NCBI GenBank assembly: GCA_023935145.1
Contig: CM043705.1
Coordinates: forward strand, 59,936,584-60,000,583
Direction: 5' to 3'
Source of the DNA: Bretschneidera sinensis
Lineage: Eukaryota; Streptophyta; Magnoliopsida; Brassicales; Akaniaceae
DNA length: 64,000 nucleotides
Below the pieces are notes generated by a model. That model was not told the DNA's origin. It did not search any database and was given only the letters and a program-made list of their open reading frames with translations. Made by a program: the position numbers and the translations under genes. Below, one piece after another: positions 22,316 to 33,637 of this stretch (within the stretch, counting starts at the first letter, position 1; each line of letters begins with the position of its first letter).

Positions 22316-24424
22316 ATTATTTTCAAATCAAAGTTTTCCACAAGAAAGCATAACGTGAAACACACTTGTAATTCCTACCTTGTTCCTTAATGAATAACTA
22401 ATCAAAATCTAACAAAATTATATAAAATCTTATTCCGGCCTACATGTACAAGTTAGTGGCTAAATAGAGTACCAAAAATAAGAAAAAAAATTAATAGATG
22501 GGAGAGGCTATTTCTGCAGCATAAATTGCTTCTTCCACAAAATTATTTTGTTCTTTTTAGTGACGTATGTGTCATTAAAAGAAAAAAAAATAATAATTTG
22601 AAAGCAGCTATGTCCTGTCAGCAAACCATATAGGAATTTGTGTTGCAAAATCACGATTGTTGCTTCTTCCATTCAGCAAGAATTACTAGGTTAACACAAC
22701 GGAGAGAAAGAAAGACCTGAAGAAGCAAGGTTTTCTTTTTCCTCACATTGACCGGGATTTATTTGTAGTTTTTGAAATTAAGCCAGTCTTCAACACAATT
22801 TACTATTCTATATGAACAAGTGATCTTCCTAATAAAAAGTACTGTATGTTGATAAGATTGTACTACTCTGTACGCAGTTAAATACATTATATCGATATCT
22901 TCTTTTCTTCACAGAATTACAATTCGAATTTACTTATACAATTGCAAATCTTTTACAAATTAAACAATCAATTTATTTTCAATTGAACTCTTGCTTTTCT
23001 GGCCTACTCCTCCTAGAGGTTGCACTGAATCCTGCCATATGTATGTGAGCAAAGATGGCGGTAGTGGTTCAAACCCGCTTCGTTGTCATCCCTATTGAAT
23101 ATTTGACGCTGTGATTTCTGCTATTTTAAAAAGATTTTCCGTTATCTTATTAAAATATTCATCTAATTCCCCTCGAAAAAATATTTAATTCTATGTAGAA
23201 AAAGAATTCATCTAAACAATTTAGTACTCTATCTAAAAGTTGTAATTATTTTTTTAGATATAAATATTACTCCATATAATTGACAGTAATGTAATTAATA
23301 TATATATCATGACAACATTCACGTAGGCAATGATGAGATGCTGAACATTTCATTTACCTTACACATATTGTAATTATTTGATTAAATGTGAAAAACGTTC
23401 AAAAGAAAAAAATAACTCCACTTAATTTCAAACTGAAATAGTGGCCTAAAAATTTTATTTAAAAAAACCATTGTCTTGAAAGAAGTTTATATACATTCAA
23501 AATTCAGTTACACATTAATCTTAAGTCACTTAAAATATTAGTTTCCTCGTGTTTATTTGCCTAATCCAATTCAAATAACATATTAATTTTTATATAAATT
23601 AATTTCTCTCATTGTTAACAAAAATAGTTTAAAATATAAACTACTGCAACAGTACTATAGTGTTGGCACGTGCATTGTACGAGTACATAATTTGTATATA
23701 TTATAATTTATGAAAGACTTGGGTAAAATGTCATTAGCTTCCATTTTTTGGATTTTGTTTTCAAACTACGGAATTTGATATTTGCTGATATGTGAGATGT
23801 ATGACATTTATCGGAGATGTTTCTAATTATTTATTGGTTTTAAACCGCATTCATAGTGGAGAAAGTGAAAAACTAAATATACACATGGGATCAAAACGAA
23901 ATTACCCAAAAAATATATATGAATGGATCAGAGAACCCATAATTGCTAGCTAGCGTGGAAACTGAAACAAGAATACAATAAAAAAAAATTGAAAGAGAAG
24001 AAAATCCAAGGCTTTTTGCATTAAATTCTTTTTTTTTTTTCGTTATAATTATTGAAGTTAAACTTCTACAAATTAAATGGAACAAAAATTACGATCTCAA
24101 ACTCACGGAAAATTACGCTCGAGCTCACCAAATCAGTTACCAATTAATATATCCTTAACTGCAACGTAAAAAAGCGTATGTAAATGGGTGGAAACTGAAG
24201 ATGAGTAATCATTTCTTTTTTCTCTACACGTTTTACGAACTGCATAATTATTATCTTTTATAAAGCTATAAAGCAAGTAGCTTAATTACTCCACTACTAC
24301 AGCAGTATTTAAGAGTTAATTAATCAACGGGCTTTGAGTTGTTGATGAACAAAATGAATTAGTAGTAATAAGTCCATCTCCTTAATTATTTTGGTGTCTT
24401 ATATTTAAACACTGACGATAAAAA
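22316..24424. other. Spacer P1-P2 (upstream region of P2)
   Basis: 2.1-kb AT-rich spacer nearly identical to the following ones. It holds the same recurring segments: the CGCTTCGTTGTCATCCC motif near 23080, the GGCACGTGCATTGTACGAG element near 23667, and the TATA-like motif before P2. Nothing gene-like. Confidence 0.8.
24257..24273 (+). promoter_or_regulatory. Probable TATA region of TBL P2
   Basis: TTTATAAAG followed by CTATAAAG lies 168 bp before the ATG at 24425. The same spacing is kept in all plus-strand units. A start site some 30 bp downstream would give a 5' leader of about 120-130 nt. This rests on sequence and position only. Confidence 0.4.
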
Positions 24425-26920
24425 ATGGGTGCTTGGCTTCCTATATTTCTTGCTGGTGCAATAGCTTTTGAAGTTTTTGGGGGAAAAGAGGAAGTCAAAG
24501 AATGGTGGAAGAAATACGGGATCAAATTTAAACCTGACGACCCTTGCTATCCATGTAAGAAAGGCTATAGGACAGATTATGATTGTCGTAAGTGCAAAAT
24601 AAAAGTAACCCTTTGGAATACAAAACGCCGCTATGAAGTATATAGATATGAAACGACTGATTATTGTAATTATTTTGATGGGAGTTGGGATTATCACAAT
24701 GATACCACGTCTTCTTACCCTTTTTACAGCTCAGAAAGTTGCCCTTTTATAGAAAAACAATTTGATTGCCATAAAAATGGTCGACCAGACAAAGATTATC
24801 TTAAGTACAGATGGAAGCCCAATTCATGCACGTTACCAAAGTACGTACATATTTACCAACCTTAATTTTCCTCTCTAAAGTCATTTACTAATTTAATAAT
24901 TAATTACATGACTTATAAGACAATTTATATATATAAACAGATTTAACGGGAAAGATTTCTTGAGGAGATTTAAAGGAAAACAGATCATGTTTATTGGGGA
25001 TTCAATGGGTCTTAATCAATGGCAGTCACTCACATGCATGCTTCATACAGCAGAACCACATGCTAAATATACCTTAACGAGGAAAAGAGGTCTCTCCACA
25101 TTTAGCTTCCCGGTATGAGAATTTTCTTTTTCCTTTGAATTACTTTGTCTAAATTATCTTAGGTTAAATTTGGTATTCGTTTAAACTTTGGTGATGAACA
25201 CTACACTTTTCTTGTGAGTTTAATTTTTTTTTTTAAAAAAAGAGAGGGGCAGTGCGTAGAAGAAGAAAGTTCGTCATCAAAATAATTCAGAGGTCCCCTT
25301 CAATAATTGGGGAGAATATTTAGATTTCAATGCATCATTTGAATGAGTCACGTCAATATTATGGATGTTGTGACATTCATCCAATGATGAATCAATCTCA
25401 TAAACCATTTTTTAATAAAAAGAAAAACAAAATCTATCTATGATACCCTTAATTCATGTAGTGGAGAATAAAACCACTAACCACTCATTTACTAAATTGT
25501 TACGATTACTAAAATATCATACCGCACTTCAATTTCATTTTTCTTTTTGTAGAGCTACAATGTTTCGTTAATGTTCTCCCGCAATGCACTGCTAGTTGAT
25601 GTTGTTAGGGAGGAAGGTCGGCGAATTTTAAAACTTAATTCCATTAACGATGGAGAAATATGGAAGGGAATCGATGCATTGATCTTCAATACATGGCATT
25701 GGTGGCTTCACAGTGGATCCAAAACACCGTAAGTTTTTCATTAACACTTGATTTGTGTCTCTAAATATTGAGGATTTTTTTTTAACTGAAAAGTGCAATC
25801 AATCATATATACCCTCTTCATATGTTTGTGTTCATAGATTGAATTCTATTAAAAAAGACAATTGATTCCCTTGAACCGCAATCTCAGGTGTCTATCCTTC
25901 AAAATTATTAGTTGAAGTTACTTTTGGTTTTATAGAACCTTATATATATATACCAGGATCTTTTCCATTACATTGGTTCATCACATGATTTCTGAGTTGT
26001 TCACTCTGACCTTGCATACGAGGATCACAATCTCGTTGAAATTTCAAATTTCCACGCATCTTGACCATTTCATATCGTTTTACCAAATAACTCAGGATTT
26101 TCCAATAAAATTCATAATTTGTGTGATATTTCGAAAAATCCTTCAATTTCCATGAATAGATAGGTAATATTTCGAGGAATTTTTTTTTGTCAATTTCTGG
26201 AAATTGAACAAATTAATTCTTGATGATGGAATTTTTTACCCTTTTACAATTTCAAATTGAAATCGAAATTTTCATATGTACTTCCGTATGTCTTTTAGTC
26301 TCGAAATCTTTGTTGAAATCAAAATTAAAAACCTTGCTTTTATGTGATATTTCTATTCTAAAAAAAAAAAAATTAACCTTGCAGATGGGATGTTATTCAA
26401 GATGGGGAATCTACATACAAAGACATGGATCGCTTGGTTGCATACGAGAAAGCATTGAATACGTGGGCTAGATGGGTAAATTCTAATGTGGATACTACCA
26501 AAACCAAAATCTTCTTCCAGGGTGTTTCTCCAGATCATCACAAGTAAGTAAATTTCTATAGAGTGTCATATGTATTTGTTACATATCTTCATATTTTTCT
26601 TTCTTTTTTTTTAACACAGTTCAAGAGATTGGGGGGATCAAAATGCGAAGACTTGCAAAGGGGAAACACATCCATTGCTTGAGTCTATGTATCCAGGAGG
26701 TTTACATAAAGCGGAAGCAATTCTAGAAAAAGTAACAGGTACAATGCAAAAGAAAGTTCATCTGCTTAATGTGACAACCTTATCACAACTAAGGAAAGAT
26801 GGTCACCCCTCGTCCTACGGTCATGTAGAGTCCCTTGGAACAGACTGCAGCCATTGGTGTCTCCCCGGACTTCCTGATACCTGGAATGAACTCCTATATG
26901 CAACTCTACTTCAGAACTAG
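24425..26920 (+). CDS. TBL-family polysaccharide O-acetyltransferase P2 (intact)
   Basis: Exons 24425-24840, 24941-25112, 25553-25728, 26385-26543 and 26620-26920 join through GT-AG introns of 100, 440, 656 and 76 bp to give 407 codons. Residues 3-20 are hydrophobic and probably act as a signal anchor. Residues 41-57 hold two C-x2-C pairs. The PMR5N domain starts at C81 (CNYFDGSW) and ends around WKPNSC. The PC-esterase part has G158-D159-S160, the NTWHWW block near 242-247, GVSPDHHN near 301-308, RKDGHPS near 366-372, and D383-C-S-H386-W-C. TBL proteins of this type acetylate wall polysaccharides in the Golgi; the substrate here is unknown. Similarity by eye is closest to the Arabidopsis TBL37-43 type. 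Residue 347 is T and 331 is M. Confidence 0.93.
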
Positions 26921-29030
26921 ATTATTTTCAAATCAAAGTTTTTCACAAGAAAGCATAACGTGAAACACACTTGTAATTCCTACCTTGTTCCTTAATGAAT
27001 AACTAATCAAAATCTAACAAAATTATATAAAATCTTATTCTGGCCTACATGTACAAGTTAGTGGCTAAATAGAGTACCAAAAATAAGAAAAAAAATTAAT
27101 AGATGGGAGAGGCTATTTCTGCAGCAGAAATTGCTTCTTCCACAAAATTATTTTGTTCTTTTTAGTGACGTATGTGTCATTAAAAGAAAAAAAATAAATA
27201 ATTTGAAAGCAGCTATGTCCTGTCAGCAAACCATATAGGAATTTGTGTTGCAAAATCACGATTGTTGCTTCTTCCATTCAGCAAGAATTACTAGTTTAAC
27301 ACAACGGAGAGAATGGAAGACCTGAAGAAGCAAGGTTTTCTTTGTCCTCACACTGACCGGGATTTATTTGTAGTTTTTGAAATTAAGCCAGTCTTCAACA
27401 CAATTTACTATTCTATATGAACAAGTGATCTTCCTAATAAAAAGTACTGTATGTTGATAAGACAGTGCTACTCTGTACGCAGTTAAATACATTAAATCGA
27501 TATCTTCTTTTCTTCACAGAATTACAATTCGAATTTACTTATACAATTGCAAATCTTTTACAAATTAAACAATCAATTTATTTTACATTGAACTCTTGCT
27601 TTTCTGGCCTACTCCTCCTAGAGGTTGCACTGAATCCTGCCATATGTATGTGAGCTAAGATGGCGGTAGTGGTTCAAACCCGCTTCGTTGTCATCCCTAT
27701 TGAATATTTGACGCTGCGATTTCTGCTATTTTTAAAAGATTTTCCGTTATCTTATTAAAATATTCATCTAATTCCCCTCGAAAAAATATTTAATTCTATG
27801 TAGAAAGAGAATTCATCTAAACAATTTAGTACTCTATCTAAAAGTTGTAATTATTTTTTTAGATATAAATATTACTCCATATAATTGACAGTAATGTAAT
27901 TAATATATATATCATGACAACATTCACGTAGGCAATGATGAGATGCTGAACATTTCATTTACCTTACACATATTGTAATTATTTGATTAAATGTGAAAAA
28001 CGTTCAAAAGAAAAAAATAACTCCACTTAATTTCAAACTCAAATAGTGGCCTAAAAATTTTATTTAAAAAAATCATTGTCTTGAAAGAAGTTTATATACA
28101 TTCAAAATTCAGGTACACATTAATCTTAAGTCACTTAAAATAATAGGTTCCTCGTGTTTATTTGCCTAATCCAATTCAAATAACATATTAGTTTTTATAT
28201 AAATTAATTTCTCTCATTGTTAACAAAAATAGTTTAAAATATAAACTACTGCAACAGTACTATAGTGTTGGCACGTGCATTGTACGAGTACATAATTTGT
28301 ATATATTATAATTTATGAAAGACTTGGGTAAAATGTCATTAGCTTCCATTTTTTGGATTTTGTTTTCAAACTACAGAATTTGATATTTGCTGATATGTGA
28401 GATGTATGACATTTATCGGAGATGTTCCTAATTCTTTATTGGTTTTAAACCGCATTCATAGTGGAGAAAGTGAAAAACCAAATAAACACATGGGATCAAA
28501 ACGAAATTACCCAAAAAATATATATGAATGGATCAGAGAACCCATAATTGCTAGCGAGCGTGGAAACTGAAACAAGAATACAATAAAAAAAAATTGAAAG
28601 AGAAGAAAATCCAAGGCTTTTTGCATTAAATTCTTTTTTTTTTTTTCGTTATAATTATTGAAGTTAAACTTCTACCAATTAAATGGAACAAAAATTACGA
28701 TCTCAAACTCACGGAAAATTACGCTCGAGCTCACCAAATCAGTTACCAATTAATATATCCTTAACTGCAACGTAAAAAAGCGTATGTAAATGGGTGGAAA
28801 CTGAAGATGAGTAATCATTTCTTTTTTCTCTACACGTTTTACGAACTGCATAATTATTATCTTTTATAAAGCTATAAAGCAAGTAGCTTAATTACTCCAC
28901 TACTACAGCAGTATTTAAGAGTTAATTAATCAACGGGCTTTGAGTTGTTGATGAACAAAATGAATTAGTAGTAATAAGTCCATCTCCTTAATTATTTTGG
29001 TGTCTTATATTTAAACACTGACGATAAAAA
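26921..29030. other. Spacer P2-P3 (upstream region of P3)
   Basis: 2.1-kb spacer like its neighbours. It shares with the P3-P4 spacer the variants AGAAAGAGAATTC (near 27804) and CTACAGAATTTG (near 28371), where the other spacers have AGAAAAAG and CTACGGAA. It also has a unique GCTAGCGAGCG near 28551. No gene seen. Confidence 0.8.
28863..28879 (+). promoter_or_regulatory. Probable TATA region of TBL P3
   Basis: TTTATAAAGCTATAAAG lies 168 bp before the ATG at 29031, identical in sequence and distance to P2. Position-based call only. Confidence 0.4.
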
Positions 29031-31527
29031 ATGGGTGCTTGGCTTCCTATATTTCTTGCTGGTGCAATAGCTTTTGAAGTTTTTGGGGGAAAAGAGGAAG
29101 TCAAAGAATGGTGGAAGAAATACGGGATCAAATTTAAACCTGACGACCCTTGCTATCCATGTAAGAAAGGCTATAGGACAGATTATGATTGTCGTAAGTG
29201 CAAAATAAAAGTAACCCTTTGGAATACAAAACGCCGCTATGAAGTATATAGATATGAAACGACTGATTATTGTAATTATTTTGATGGGAGTTGGGATTAT
29301 CACAATGATACCACGTCTTCTTACCCTTTTTACAGCTCAGAAAGTTGCCCTTTTATAGAAAAACAATTTGATTGCCATAAAAATGGTCGACCAGACAAAG
29401 ATTATCTTAAGTACAGATGGAAGCCCAATTCATGCACGTTACCAAAGTACGTACATATTTACCAACCTTAATTTTCCTCTCTAAAGTCATTTACTAATTT
29501 AATAATTAATTACATGACTTATAAGACAATTTATATATATAAACAGATTTAACGGGAAAGATTTCTTGAGGAGATTTAAAGGAAAACAGATCATGTTTAT
29601 TGGGGATTCAATGGGTCTTAATCAATGGCAGTCACTCACATGCATGCTTCATACAGCAGAACCACATGCTAAATATACCTTAACGAGGAAAAGAGGTCTC
29701 TCCACATTTAGCTTCCCGGTATGAGAATTTTCTTTTTCCTTTGAATTACTTTGTCTAAATTATCTTAGGTTAAATTTGGTATTCGTTTAAACTTTGGTGA
29801 TGAACACTACACTTTTCTTGTGAGTTTAATTTTTTTTTTTAAAAAAAGAGAGGGGCAGTGCGTAGAAGAAGAAAGTTCGTCATCAAAATAATTCAGAGGT
29901 CCCCTTCAATAATTGGGGAGAATATTTAGATTTCAATGCATCATTTGAATGAGTCACGTCAATATTATGGATGTTGTGACATTCATCCAATGATGAATCA
30001 ATCTCATAAACCATTTTTTAATAAAAAGAAAAACAAAATCTATCTATGATACCCTTAATTCATGTAGTGGAGAATAAAACCACTAACCACTCATTTACTA
30101 AATTGTTACGATTACTAAAATATCATACCGCACTTCAATTTCATTTTTCTTTTTGTAGAGCTACAATGTTTCGTTAATGTTCTCCCGCAATGCACTGCTA
30201 GTTGATGTTGTTAGGGAGGAAGGTCGGCGAATTTTAAAACTTAATTCCATTAACGATGGAGAAATATGGAAGGGAATCGATGCATTGATCTTCAATACAT
30301 GGCATTGGTGGCTTCACAGTGGATCCAAAACACCGTAAGTTTTTCATTAACACTTGATTTGTGTCTCTAAATATTGAGGATTTTTTTTTAACTGAAAAGT
30401 GCAATCAATCATATATACCCTCTTCATATGTTTGTGTTCATAGATTGAATTCTATTAAAAAAGACAATTGATTCCCTTGAACCGCAATCTCAGGTGTCTA
30501 TCCTTCAAAATTATTAGTTGAAGTTACTTTTGGTTTTATTGAACCTTATATATATATACCAGGATCTTTTCCATTACATTGGTTCATCACATGATTTCTG
30601 AGTTGTTCACTCTGACCTTGCATACGAGGATCACAATCTCGTTGAAATTTCAAATTTCCACGCATCTTGACCATTTCATATCGTTTTACCAAATAACTCA
30701 GGATTTTCCAATAAAATTCATAATTTGTGTGATATTTCGAAAAATCCTTCAATTTCCATGAATAGATAGGTAATATTTCGAGGAATTTTTTTTTTGTCAA
30801 TTTCTGGAAATTGAACAAATTAATTCTTGATGATGGAATTTTTTACCCTTTTACAATTTCAAATTGAAATCGAAATTTTCATATGTACTTCCGTATGTCT
30901 TTTAGTCTCGAAATCTTTGTTGAAATCAAAATTAAAAACCTTGCTTTTATGTGATATTTCTATTCTAAAAAAAAAAAAATTAACCTTGCAGATGGGATGT
31001 TATTCAAGATGGGGAATCTACATACAAAGACATGGATCGCTTGGTTGCATACGAGAAAGCATTGAATACGTGGGCTAGATGGGTAAATTCTAATGTGGAT
31101 ACTACCAAAACCAAAATCTTCTTCCAGGGTGTTTCTCCAGATCATCACAAGTAAGTAAATTTCTATAGAGTGTCATATGTATTTGTTACATATCTTCATA
31201 TTTTTCTTTCTTTTTTTTTAACACAGTTCAAGAGATTGGGGGGATCAAAATGCGAAGACTTGCAAAGGGGAAACACATCCATTGCTTGAGTCTATGTATC
31301 CAGGAGGTTTACATAAAGCGGAAGCAATTCTAGAAAAAGTAACAGGTACAATGCAAAAGAAAGTTCATCTGCTTAATGTGACAACCTTATCACAACTAAG
31401 GAAAGATGGTCACCCCTCGTCCTACGGTCATGTAGAGTCCCTTGGAACAGACTGCAGCCATTGGTGTCTCCCCGGACTTCCTGATACCTGGAATGAACTC
31501 CTATATGCAACTCTACTTCAGAACTAG
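29031..31527 (+). CDS. TBL-family polysaccharide O-acetyltransferase P3 (intact)
   Basis: Exons 29031-29446, 29547-29718, 30159-30334, 30992-31150 and 31227-31527 give an open 407-codon frame. The protein appears identical to that of P2, including M331 and T347, with the same PMR5N domain, G158-D-S160 and D383-x-x-H386 motifs. Intron 3 is one base longer than in P2 because of an extra T in a T run, and it carries TTTTATTGAACC, a variant shared with P4 but not with P2 or P5. Same expected role as P2: Golgi O-acetylation of a wall polysaccharide. Its near-identical flanks suggest shared expression with the other intact copies. Confidence 0.92.
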
Positions 31528-33637
31528 ATTATTTTCAAATCAAAGTTTTTCACAAGAAAGCATAACGTGAAACACACTTGTAATTCCTACCTTGTTCCTT
31601 AATGAATAACTAATCAAAATCTAACAAAATTATATAAAATCTTATTCTGGCCTACATGTACAAGTTAGTGGCTAAATAGAGTACCAAAAATAAGAAAAAA
31701 AATTAATAGATGGGAGAGGCTATTTCTGCAGCAGAAATTGCTTCTTCCACAAAATTATTTTGTTCTTTTTAGTGACGTATGTGTCATTAAAAGAAAAAAA
31801 ATAAATAATTTGAAAGCAGCTATGTCCTGTCAGCAAACCATATAGGAATTTGTGTTGCAAAATCACGATTGTTGCTTCTTCCATTCAGCAAGAATTACTA
31901 GTTTAACACAACGGAGAGAATGGAAGACCTGAAGAAGCAAGGTTTTCTTTGTCCTCACACTGACCGGGATTTATTTGTAGTTTTTGAAATTAAGCCAGTC
32001 TTCAACACAATTTACTATTCTATATGAACAAGTGATCTTCCTAATAAAAAGTACTGTATGTTGATAAGACAGTGCTACTCTGTACGCAGTTAAATACATT
32101 AAATCGATATCTTCTTTTCTTCACAGAATTACAATTCGAATTTACTTATACAATTGCAAATCTTTTACAAATTAAACAATCAATTTATTTTACATTGAAC
32201 TCTTGCTTTTCTGGCCTACTCCTCCTAGAGGTTGCACTGAATCCTGCCATATGTATGTGAGCTAAGATGGCGGTAGTGGTTCAAACCCGCTTCGTTGTCA
32301 TCCCTATTGAATATTTGACGCTGCGATTTCTGCTATTTTTAAAAGATTTTCCGTTATCTTATTAAAATATTCATCTAATTCCCCTCGAAAAAATATTTAA
32401 TTCTATGTAGAAAGAGAATTCATCTAAACAATTTAGTACTCTATCTAAAAGTTGTAATTATTTTTTTAGATATAAATATTACTCCATATAATTGACAGTA
32501 ATGTAATTAATATATATATCATGACAACATTCACGTAGGCAATGATGAGATGCTGAACATTTCATTTACCTTACACATATTGTAATTATTTGATTAAATG
32601 TGAAAAACGTTCAAAAGAAAAAAATAACTCCACTTAATTTCAAACTCAAATAGTGGCCTAAAAATTTTATTTAAAAAAATCATTGTCTTGAAAGAAGTTT
32701 ATATACATTCAAAATTCAGGTACACATTAATCTTAAGTCACTTAAAATAATAGGTTCCTCGTGTTTATTTGCCTAATCCAATTCAAATAACATATTAGTT
32801 TTTATATAAATTAATTTCTCTCATTGTTAACAAAAATAGTTTAAAATATAAACTACTGCAACAGTACTATAGTGTTGGCACGTGCATTGTACGAGTACAT
32901 AATTTGTATATATTATAATTTATGAAAGACTTGGGTAAAATGTCATTAGCTTCCATTTTTTGGATTTTGTTTTCAAACTACAGAATTTGATATTTGCTGA
33001 TATGTGAGATGTATGACATTTATCGGAGATGTTCCTAATTCTTTATTGGTTTTAAACCGCATTCATAGTGGAGAAAGTGAAAAACCAAATAAACACATGG
33101 GATCAAAACGAAATTACCCAAAAAATATATATGAATGGATCAGAGAACCCATAATTGCTAGCTAGCGTGGAAACTGAAACAAGAATACAATAAAAAAAAA
33201 TTGAAAGAGAAGAAAATCCAAGGCTTTTTGCATTAAATTCTTTTTTTTTTTTTCGTTATAATTATTGAAGTTAAACTTCTACCAATTAAATGGAACAAAA
33301 ATTACGATCTCAAACTCACGGAAAATTACGCTCGAGCTCACCAAATCAGTTACCAATTAATATATCCTTAACTGCAACGTAAAAAAGCGTATGTAAATGG
33401 GTGGAAACTGAAGATGAGTAATCATTTCTTTTTTCTCTACACGTTTTACGAACTGCATAATTATTATCTTTTATAAAGCTATAAAGCAAGTAGCTTAATT
33501 ACTCCACTACTACAGCAGTATTTAAGAGTTAATTAATCAACGGGCTTTGAGTTGTTGATGAACAAAATGAATTAGTAGTAATAAGTCCATCTCCTTAATT
33601 ATTTTGGTGTCTTATATTTAAACACTGACGATAAAAA
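31528..33637. other. Spacer P3-P4 (upstream region of P4)
   Basis: 2.1-kb spacer almost identical to P2-P3, sharing its AGAAAGAGAATTC and CTACAGAATTTG variants, but with the common GCTAGCTAGCG. No gene seen. Confidence 0.8.
33470..33486 (+). promoter_or_regulatory. Probable TATA region of TBL P4
   Basis: TTTATAAAGCTATAAAG lies 168 bp before the ATG at 33638, as in the other units. Position-based call only. Confidence 0.4.

Noticed and set aside
24386..24697. 103-codon minus-strand open frame across TBL exon 1, repeated in every unit
   Set aside because: It is the antisense of a highly conserved coding exon. Its apparent conservation comes from the duplicated exon itself; it has no recognisable domain.
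25940..26155. Overlapping plus and minus open frames of 60-68 codons in TBL intron 3
   Set aside because: They lie wholly inside an intron with good splice sites, vary in length between copies through single-base changes, and resemble no family.
27465..27653. 62-codon open frame repeated in the TBL spacers
   Set aside because: It is AT-rich low-complexity coding, present only because the spacer is duplicated. No start context or domain supports a gene.
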